19,984 bases of DNA from Anaerolineaceae bacterium UBA4781. GTDB lineage: Bacteria; Chloroflexota; Anaerolineae; Anaerolineales; Anaerolineaceae. This document shows, in pieces, positions 14,077-19,984 of the stretch. The notes beneath the pieces were generated by a model. It saw nothing but the letters and a program-made list of their open reading frames with translations, searched no databases and had not been told where the DNA came from. The translations under genes were made by a program, and so were the position numbers. The DNA is taken from assembly GCA_002403105.1 (NCBI GenBank), contig DHHD01000003.1, forward strand, positions 31,731 to 51,714. Direction: 5' to 3'. Positions within the stretch are counted from its first letter, which is position 1, and the number at the start of each line of letters is the position of its first letter.

Positions 14077-15690
14077 ATGAAAAAATTCTTTTCTTTTCTG
14101 CTTGTGATCGCCCTGCTGGCAGCGGTGCTGTATGTCTTTTTATACAAGGGCTCCGCTGTGATCTCCAGTCCATCCCCTATTGGGTTGGACATGAGCAATT
14201 ATCTATTGAATGGTGCACAGGATAGTGACCAATTCGTTGATACCGCAGCAGCGCTGGGTGTCAGTTCGCTCAAGATCGCCATCCCCTGGCAGAAAGTGGA
14301 GCAATCCGCCGGATTGTTCACCTGGTCCATTAATCCGCAGGGAACTCAGATCGATCTGGGAGACCTGATCAACAAACTCGACCAGGCAGGCTTTTCTATC
14401 ACCATTATTCTGGAAGGGTTCCCACCTTACTTACAGTACGAAAATCTCAGTGAGGAGAGTATCGCATCTACTTATCTAGAAAGCTGGGAACGCTATGTCA
14501 AAGCAGCCGTCGCACAGTTTGGAAATACGGTGAATTCCTGGCAGATCGGGGAATCCGTCAATCTTCCTTTTGAATTGCAGGATCAATCCGTCGCGGCTGC
14601 GGTTCTTGCCAGCCCCTCCACTTATGCTGAAAGGTTAAAACTGGCTTCGAGTGCTATTAAAACAGCTTCAAGCAATGACCTCGTCATTTTAGGTGGGATC
14701 AGCAGCGATACCGGTAACTGTCTCAACCAACCCAGTGCTTTTTTGAACAGCATCAATACTCTGGAAGCCTGGGAAACATTTGATGTGATCGGTATTGATC
14801 TGAATACTTATTCCATCCCACCCGAAGGAAAATATATGTACCAAACGTATGATACCGTTTCGGGTGTTTGCCTTACCAGCGCAGAAAGTGGATTTAACCT
14901 GGCAGAAATCATGGCGCTGGTGGATGCCGCCGGCAGCCAGTATGGCGAAAAACCGATCTGGATTACCGCTCTAAAGTGGCAGGAAAGTGACCTTTCAACC
15001 ATCGCCTCAGAACGCGGCACTCTGCCGGATGTGGTGCGCGCTGATTTTCTCAGCCGTTCCTCCATTATGCTGCTTGGTCAGCATAATGTGGAAAAAATAT
15101 TCTGGCAGTATGCAGATACAGATAGCATGGTTGAATCCTCTTTTGGGATCTTCAGCCAGCAGGTTTTCAAGAATCTTTCCGCCAGTTTACAGGGTTTTCA
15201 AAGCGCGGTGAATGCCAGCGATGTTCTCAACGGAATTTATCAATACCGGCTGACGACCTCGGGAACGGTGGATATCTTCACCTGGCGCGGTTATGGCGGC
15301 GATGAATTTTTACCTTTTACCCTTCAAAATGTAGATGGATACCAGTTGGAAGCGTTCTCGCTGGATACAGATTCGATTAAAAATGGAAAAGGAATGGAAT
15401 TGACCATCAGCGAGAGCGGAGAAACTGCTTTCATGTTGAGTGAAAGACCGGTGCTTGTGAAAGCCATTCCGACAGATTTGCAAGAGAGAGCATCTTTGTA
15501 TGCGCAGGGACTTGTCACTTCAGCCGGACAATCGCTCAAGAGCAGCGCCCAGGGCATTGTGGAATCGCAAAAAGAAAAAGCCAGCCAGGAAGTGGAAAAT
15601 TGGGTGGATGAAAAGAAAGAAAGCCTCTTCAGCATGTTGAAAGAGAGCTTTATGGAATGGCTGGATAAAACCCTCAACCTGGAACAATGA
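14077..15690 (+). CDS. Membrane-anchored glycoside-hydrolase-like (TIM-barrel) protein, probably inactive as a hydrolase
   Basis: A 537-aa protein with a hydrophobic N-terminal anchor or signal (MKKFFSFLLV onward, to about residue 23). The region 35-330 looks like a clan GH-A TIM barrel: GLDMSNYLLN, IPWQKVEQSAGLFTW (69-83), NSWQIGESVN with Glu159 where the acid/base Glu lies, and KPIWITALKW (292-301). Relatives usually have a Glu after IT as nucleophile. Here it is Ala298. Residues about 480-537 form an amphipathic, Lys/Glu/Ser-rich helix region. The ATG at 14077 has AAGGA six bases upstream, so I prefer it to the TTG at 14071. A WD40 lipoprotein gene follows at 46 bases and may be co-transcribed. 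Role unknown: sugar binding or an unusual hydrolase. Confidence 0.7.
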   Translation: MKKFFSFLLVIALLAAVLYVFLYKGSAVISSPSPIGLDMSNYLLNGAQDSDQFVDTAAALGVSSLKIAIPWQKVEQSAGLFTWSINPQGTQIDLGDLINKLDQAGFSITIILEGFPPYLQYENLSEESIASTYLESWERYVKAAVAQFGNTVNSWQIGESVNLPFELQDQSVAAAVLASPSTYAERLKLASSAIKTASSNDLVILGGISSDTGNCLNQPSAFLNSINTLEAWETFDVIGIDLNTYSIPPEGKYMYQTYDTVSGVCLTSAESGFNLAEIMALVDAAGSQYGEKPIWITALKWQESDLSTIASERGTLPDVVRADFLSRSSIMLLGQHNVEKIFWQYADTDSMVESSFGIFSQQVFKNLSASLQGFQSAVNASDVLNGIYQYRLTTSGTVDIFTWRGYGGDEFLPFTLQNVDGYQLEAFSLDTDSIKNGKGMELTISESGETAFMLSERPVLVKAIPTDLQERASLYAQGLVTSAGQSLKSSAQGIVESQKEKASQEVENWVDEKKESLFSMLKESFMEWLDKTLNLEQ

Positions 15691-15736
15691 ACCCAATGAA
15701 AACGTATAGTATGATAGAAATGAATGGGAGTGATTT

Positions 15737-16726
15737 ATGAACAGCATAAAAAAGAGCTTGCGGATTCTCTTTCTTGGTGCATTTCTGCTCTGCGCAGCCT
15801 GCACATCCAATACGCTTATCTCAACAGATAATATCAATAGCCTCGCCAGTACCCACGATCTGCAGTTTGCAGAAGCGACAACTGCCAAATGGACGCTGGA
15901 TGGAAAAGCTTTTTGGCTGGAAGGTCTCAGCACGGCAACCCTTTATAACAGTAAAACGCTGCAAAAAACAGCTTCGTATGACGTCGGAGAGTATGGTGCG
16001 CTGTATGATACTTCCCCGGATGGCAGATTGATCGCGTATGCTTTGGATGAACCCTCCATCATTCTATTTGACGTGGTCGACCAGCAGGAAGTGGCTCGTA
16101 TTCCACAGGATGCCTTCACACAACAAACTGCTTTCTCCACCGATGGAAGCATGCTGGGAACAGCCAGTTCGGATGTGTGGGAGATCACATTATGGGATGT
16201 AGCTACCGCACAGGCTACCCAAACACTTACTGGCTTTGAGACGGCTGCTCCAGTCTATTCATTCCAGTTTGGAGCAGATGGAAAAACGATCTTATGGATC
16301 GCACGCGCGACTATCCAACCCATGGATATCGAAAGCGCCCAGCTTGGGCCTGAGATCAGCCACGAGGATTTCATCAGCAGCTCCGCTCTTTCACCGGATG
16401 GAAAGCTACTCGCCACTTCTGCTGCTGGTACGGTGGATGGAGAATTTAAACCCATCGTCACCATCTGGGATGCCCACAGCGGGGAAGCGCTGGTTGTTTT
16501 CAGCAACGCTGATTATTTCAGTTCCCTGGCTTTCTCTCCCGATGGCAGCTTACTGGCAGCCGGAAATAATGGAAAAGTTCTTTTCTGGGATGTATCGAAT
16601 TATCAATCCGTTGGAGAGATCAATACGCATGCCGGATACGTGGATTCGGTGCAGTTCTCGCCCGATGGCACGCACCTGCTGACCTGTACCACAGAGGGAT
16701 CGGTACAAATGTGGCAGGTTGAATAG
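15737..16726 (+). CDS. WD40-repeat lipoprotein (beta-propeller)
   Basis: A 329-aa protein with an N-terminal signal peptide ending in LLCAAC. Cys22 is a likely lipidation site, although position -3 is Cys and the lipobox is not fully canonical. The rest consists of about seven WD40-type blades. Clear units are ITLWDVATAQATQTLTGFE, VTIWDAHSGEALVVFS, FSPDGSLLAAGNNGKVLFWDV and the final FSPDGTHLLTCTTEGSVQMWQVE. The SPDG turns before each outer strand are typical. The protein would sit on the outer face of the cytoplasmic membrane and act as a scaffold or ligand binder. It has no visible enzymatic motif. GGGAG lies nine bases before the ATG. It follows the glycosidase-like gene by 46 bases, so both are possibly one operon, closed by the terminator at 16731. 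Confidence 0.88.
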   Translation: MNSIKKSLRILFLGAFLLCAACTSNTLISTDNINSLASTHDLQFAEATTAKWTLDGKAFWLEGLSTATLYNSKTLQKTASYDVGEYGALYDTSPDGRLIAYALDEPSIILFDVVDQQEVARIPQDAFTQQTAFSTDGSMLGTASSDVWEITLWDVATAQATQTLTGFETAAPVYSFQFGADGKTILWIARATIQPMDIESAQLGPEISHEDFISSSALSPDGKLLATSAAGTVDGEFKPIVTIWDAHSGEALVVFSNADYFSSLAFSPDGSLLAAGNNGKVLFWDVSNYQSVGEINTHAGYVDSVQFSPDGTHLLTCTTEGSVQMWQVE

Positions 16727-16730
16727 CAAT

Positions 16731-16765
16731 AAAAAAACCGCAAACCAAGAGTTTGCGGTTTTTTT
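16731..16765. terminator. Bidirectional intrinsic terminator
   Basis: A 15-bp perfect stem (16731-16745 paired with 16751-16765), loop CAAGA, flanked by seven A on one side and seven T on the other. It lies between the convergent WD40 and GH18 genes and can work in both directions. Confidence 0.95.
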
Positions 16766-16792
16766 ATCACTGTATTGTATTGGTTATAATTT

Positions 16793-17962
16793 TTATTTCA
16801 GACCCTCTTCGACTGCCTGCCAGAAACGCTCATCTTCCTTCCCTAATGCCCACATGGAAACTCCTGCCAGATTGTATTTCTGAACCAGGTTCACTTTAAT
16901 GCGGATGCTTTCTTCATTCTCGAACCAGGCAACATGCTCATTCCCATTTTCCATGTATGTAACAAAAGGTGATTGCGAAGAGGTATCCCATCCAGCTTGT
17001 GCATCCGGTTTGGTAAGCAGCAGCGGGAAATCTTTCCAAGAAATATCACTGACAGCATAGCTCCCATTCTCAACATTCAAAGAACTCAAATCCCAATCAT
17101 ACCCGTAAGCAGGCAGCCCGATCAGCAGTTTCGCCGGATCCACCACGGATGTGGTATAACGCAGGCATTCTTCCACCCAATCTGCACCTGACACCGATCC
17201 CGGCCCGCCCCATGCACCATGCTGGTCATAGGTCATCAATTGCAGGTAATCCGCCGCTTCCCCCAGTGCTGCCAGATCATAAGGATAAGACCAGGTATTA
17301 TCGATCGAATCAGCTTCTTTTCCGGGAACACTGATGATCAGCTTTAACGATTCCGCGTGTAGCCGATCAGCCAGATCCCTGATGAAAAGGGTAAACGCCG
17401 AACGGTCATCTTCGATATTTTCAGAATATGCCAAATATTCAAAGTCAATATTAATGCCCGCATATCCACCTTCACGAGCCAGAGCCACCAAATTATCTAT
17501 TACAAGATCCCGCTGCGTAACGATCGCTGCATATGCCAGTGCCGGATCAAAATCGTCGACAGCCGGATCACCGTTGTAATTACTGATGCAGGCATAGGTT
17601 TGAATACCCTGCGAGTCATTCCATTCCATAACATCTAATTCATCCGATCCGTTGATGCTGCCATCTGCTTGAACGGCATAGACATCGACGGAAACAATAT
17701 TGATATAAGGAGCAAAGGTACGCACCGAGTTGAAGGAGTGCACATCACCTGTATAATAGCCAAGCATAATTGGAGCTTTATTTTGAGTAGTAGACCCATT
17801 TTCTTGAATACTGGGGAGGTTTTTCGTTGCTTCATTCCTTGACCTGCTGGTTTCTTCAGGCATTTGAGAAATTGTTGAAAAAAACCACCATGCGCAGAGT
17901 CCCAGAATGAATCCAACAATGACAACAGCTCTTCGTCTGTAGGGTGCTTTTTTTTCTTTCAT
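16793..17962 (-). CDS. Membrane-anchored glycoside hydrolase family 18 (YaaH/chitinase-like) protein
   Basis: A 389-aa protein with a basic N-terminus and one hydrophobic segment (residues 13-31), giving a signal anchor. A Ser/Asn-rich linker and a GH18 TIM barrel from about residue 62 to the end follow. The barrel opens with IMLGYYTGD and has GINIDFEYL, where Asp173 and Glu175 are the key acid pair. The usual first Asp of the motif is replaced by Gly-Ile-Asn, as in YaaH-type members. LQLMTYDQHG and a closing VSMWALGKEDE are also typical. Spore-cortex and peptidoglycan-related GH18 enzymes share this style, so N-acetylglucosamine glycans are likely substrates. No LysM domain is present. The ATG shares four bases (ATGA) with the stop of the upstream diguanylate cyclase gene, which fixes the start. 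Confidence 0.9.
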   Translation of the reverse strand: MKEKKAPYRRRAVVIVGFILGLCAWWFFSTISQMPEETSRSRNEATKNLPSIQENGSTTQNKAPIMLGYYTGDVHSFNSVRTFAPYINIVSVDVYAVQADGSINGSDELDVMEWNDSQGIQTYACISNYNGDPAVDDFDPALAYAAIVTQRDLVIDNLVALAREGGYAGINIDFEYLAYSENIEDDRSAFTLFIRDLADRLHAESLKLIISVPGKEADSIDNTWSYPYDLAALGEAADYLQLMTYDQHGAWGGPGSVSGADWVEECLRYTTSVVDPAKLLIGLPAYGYDWDLSSLNVENGSYAVSDISWKDFPLLLTKPDAQAGWDTSSQSPFVTYMENGNEHVAWFENEESIRIKVNLVQKYNLAGVSMWALGKEDERFWQAVEEGLK

Positions 17963-19503
17963 GGGTCTTTGCTGAGTTGGGCGCAATGGTACGTATTTCG
18001 CCCGCTTTCTTTGGCACGATACATCGCTTCATCGCAGCGCTTTATTAATTCCATGATCTCTATACCATGATCGGGATACAAAGCAATACCAATGCTGGCT
18101 GACAAATTGAGTTGCTTGTTTTCGATCTGGTATGGTTTCCGGAGAATATTAAGCAATTTTTCTGCTACTTTAATGGCATCGCTGTGGCTGTTAATTTCCC
18201 ACAACAAGATGATGAATTCATCACCTCCAAAACGTGCCACTGTATCCACCCCGCGTAAGGTTGAGTTCAAACGTCGGGCAACTTCCAACAGTACTTCATC
18301 TCCCATCAAATGACCCATATTGTCATTAACACTTTTAAATTGATCCAGGTCCAGAGCGAGAATGCAGAATTTTTTATTCGAACGTTGTGCATTTGCCAAT
18401 GCCAGATCAAAACGATCATAAAAGAAGGGCCGGTTGGGTAAACCGGTTAATGCATCGTGGGTTGCCATGATTTGCAAACGCTGGCGCATTTCGCTTAATT
18501 CTGTGATATCGCGAATGATGCCCATGATCCCCACCTCGTTGCCCATCTGATCGTTCAGCGTGTTAGTGGTCAATTCCAAACAGCGCGGCGGATCTGACTT
18601 CCATTCGATCTCAACTCGAGGTTCCTTCTCTGTAAAATGATCAGAGATCAGTTCGCCTGCTTTCATGATTGATTCTCCCACGCGCAGATGGATGGGTTCC
18701 AGCAACCGGCAAGCAGCCGGGTTAATATCCACGATCTGCAGGGATGAGTTGACCACGATCAAACCATCTTGCATATTTTCAACAAGAACGTTGCGCCCTA
18801 CCGGCACCAGATTAAACAAGCGCATAAAGACTACACAGATCACAATGCCCAATCCACCTAATGAAAAAGCCAGTGGAAGAATATCCAATCCCGGAAAAGG
18901 ATTGGTTCCTAATGAGTACGCCAATCCGGCGGCATAAGGAAAAATGCTGAAGATGAGCAGAGTTATCGACTGCAGGCGGTATATGCCACGAAATTGGATA
19001 GCATTCCTTATAATCTGGAAAACAGTGATCGTTCCGCAGGAGTAATTAAACGCCAATGCCAGCCAGTAAAAAAATCCATGCCGGAAATCGTAACCATTGA
19101 TGATCCCAGGCAGGGGAGTAAAACCTGTCCAAAATAGATAATGCCATTCATTGGTCATTGCCATAGTTATAGTTATGGTTGGTAAAAGGAACAGCATGGC
19201 AATTTGAAATTTTGTCAAACGAATACGTACAGAGGGATAATTGAGAAAGAAAAGCAGCAGCAGTGGTGCGGTCGTATTGGCACCCAGATATTCTATTTTT
19301 GACCAGATGAGCCTTCCCCCTAGAGTGGTGCTTGAAATATCGAGCATGGCGCACAAATTCCAGAGTGTGATCGCCAGCATTGCCAGTGTGATCCATTTTT
19401 TACCCTGAACATTGGCTCGCAATCGCACGACCCCCAGTGCAATGACACTCAGCACAATGGCGATGAGAAAATAATGTGAGTAGGTCGTGAAAACGAAATT
19501 CAT
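17959..19503 (-). CDS. Diguanylate cyclase: 7TM sensor, PAS and GGDEF domains
   Basis: A 514-aa membrane protein. Residues 1-235 contain about seven hydrophobic segments of the HisKA_7TM type (TNEWHYLFWTGF and similar). A PAS domain (about 240-345) begins ENMQDGLIVVNSSLQIVDIN, and a GGDEF domain covers about 355-510. The signature ARFGGDEFIILLW has an intact GGDEF at 426-430, so it should make cyclic di-GMP from two GTP. RGVD at 417-420, five residues before it, is the RxxD inhibitory site for product feedback. The ATG at 19503 is preferred to the upstream TTG at 19530. A TATAAT lies at 19522-19527 just upstream, though no good -35 is seen. The gene is coupled to the GH18 gene by a 4-bp overlap, which suggests a membrane sensor and an extracellular enzyme are made together. 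Confidence 0.92.
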   Translation of the reverse strand: MNFVFTTYSHYFLIAIVLSVIALGVVRLRANVQGKKWITLAMLAITLWNLCAMLDISSTTLGGRLIWSKIEYLGANTTAPLLLLFFLNYPSVRIRLTKFQIAMLFLLPTITITMAMTNEWHYLFWTGFTPLPGIINGYDFRHGFFYWLALAFNYSCGTITVFQIIRNAIQFRGIYRLQSITLLIFSIFPYAAGLAYSLGTNPFPGLDILPLAFSLGGLGIVICVVFMRLFNLVPVGRNVLVENMQDGLIVVNSSLQIVDINPAACRLLEPIHLRVGESIMKAGELISDHFTEKEPRVEIEWKSDPPRCLELTTNTLNDQMGNEVGIMGIIRDITELSEMRQRLQIMATHDALTGLPNRPFFYDRFDLALANAQRSNKKFCILALDLDQFKSVNDNMGHLMGDEVLLEVARRLNSTLRGVDTVARFGGDEFIILLWEINSHSDAIKVAEKLLNILRKPYQIENKQLNLSASIGIALYPDHGIEIMELIKRCDEAMYRAKESGRNTYHCAQLSKDP

Positions 19504-19521
19504 AGTTTCAAATCCAAGATG

Positions 19522-19527
19522 ATTATA
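19522..19527 (-). promoter_or_regulatory. Possible -10 element for the diguanylate cyclase operon
   Basis: TATAAT is read on the minus strand, 18 bases before the ATG, with no clear -35 partner. The position would give a very short leader. This is tentative. Confidence 0.35.
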
Positions 19528-19571
19528 CAATGTCTAAAAATATCACTTCTTGTATTGCATATTCACTTTTC

Positions 19572-19984
19572 TTATGAATTCTCACAATTCAATACTCGGG
19601 TAAATTGCAATGTCCGTTTTGCAAGAAAATCCAACCTACGCTGGATCTCGCTATTTTGTATCAATCGAGTGAACGTATATTCCTCTTGAAATTGCGGAGG
19701 GTTGATGACTTCAAAACCAGCCACTTTTCTATCCAATCCCTTCACCTCATCTGCCATAAAGGAGAGCACCCAGGCCGCACCACTGGATTGGTGGGGAGAA
19801 GCCAGCAGCACTGCGCTGACTACAGAGCGTTTCAGTTTTTCAACGGGAGCCTGACGGAAGAATGCCTGTGAGCGCTGCGAGAATGCCAGCCACAGCGCAG
19901 GGGGCATGCCTCCATAATTGGGTACAAAAAGAAATAAGATCTCTGCCTGCCAGGTCTTTTCCCAGATCATGCGCACATCATCCT
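19572..19984 (-). CDS. Flavodoxin-fold/FMN-reductase-like protein, N-terminal part outside window
   Basis: The frame is open to the window edge and ends at a TAA at 19572, so only the C-terminal 137 or so residues are seen. The visible start includes DDVRMIWEKTWQAEILFLFVP, followed by NYGGMPPALWLAFSQRSQAFF. This matches the region of NADPH-dependent FMN reductase-like proteins in which an (A/P)-x-Y-x-G-x-P turn lies at the flavin site and a short helix follows. That would mean a role in flavin-dependent electron transfer or quinone/metal reduction. I hold this lightly because the N-terminal phosphate-binding loop is missing. The internal GTG at 19976 is not a good start, since the frame continues past it. 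It lies upstream of the diguanylate cyclase gene on the same strand, 68 bases away. Confidence 0.45.
   Translation of the reverse strand, partial: DDVRMIWEKTWQAEILFLFVPNYGGMPPALWLAFSQRSQAFFRQAPVEKLKRSVVSAVLLASPHQSSGAAWVLSFMADEVKGLDRKVAGFEVINPPQFQEEYTFTRLIQNSEIQRRLDFLAKRTLQFTRVLNCENS

Noticed and set aside
1..19984. CRISPR arrays, transposases, tRNA or rRNA genes, phage genes
   Set aside because: No tandem spaced repeats, transposase-like frames, cloverleaf genes or rRNA stretches were seen on reading both strands by eye. A tRNA scan would settle this.

Overview
The window looks like chromosomal DNA of an anaerobic or fermentative bacterium, about 45-50% GC by eye. I think a member of the Chloroflexota (Anaerolineae-like) is most likely, because of the DUF5684-type membrane protein, the WD40 lipoprotein, the secreted repeat protein and the 7TM-PAS-GGDEF protein. 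This placement is an impression from gene content and was not computed. I saw no rRNA, tRNA, CRISPR array, insertion sequence or phage gene. Gene density is high, and no gene-free stretch exceeds about 200 bp.

Left part (1-5573). A 3'-truncated glutamine-amidotransferase-like protein (minus) diverges from a two-gene plus-strand operon. That operon encodes a cobalamin-binding protein with a large unfamiliar C-terminal domain, followed by an octopine/nopaline-type (opine) dehydrogenase. Next come a secreted two-repeat protein with its own promoter and terminator, an unrecognised 165-aa protein (minus), and a YjbQ/UPF0047 protein (plus).

Centre (5574-11272). A compact four-gene minus-strand operon runs class II aldolase, HemL-like class III aminotransferase, FLVCR-like MFS transporter, FGGY sugar kinase. 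It diverges from a TetR regulator. The 76-bp gap between them holds two near-consensus, overlapping, face-to-face sigma-70 promoters, and a 19-bp palindrome lies across elements of both. This looks like a TetR-controlled catabolic unit for a polyol, sugar or amino-polyol whose substrate I cannot name. The B12 protein, opine dehydrogenase and amidotransferase-like gene about 7 kb away may belong to the same metabolism, but this is unproven.

Right part (11281-19984). A small DUF5684 membrane protein follows a two-gene [NiFe]-hydrogenase operon (small then large subunit). The large subunit ends exactly at the last metal-ligand motif, with no cleavable C-terminal peptide. Divergent from it are a membrane-anchored glycoside-hydrolase-like protein that seems to lack its nucleophile, and a WD40 lipoprotein. 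A strong bidirectional terminator separates these from a minus-strand pair: a 7TM-PAS-GGDEF diguanylate cyclase whose stop codon overlaps the start of a membrane-anchored GH18 protein. The window ends inside a flavodoxin-fold-like reductase gene.
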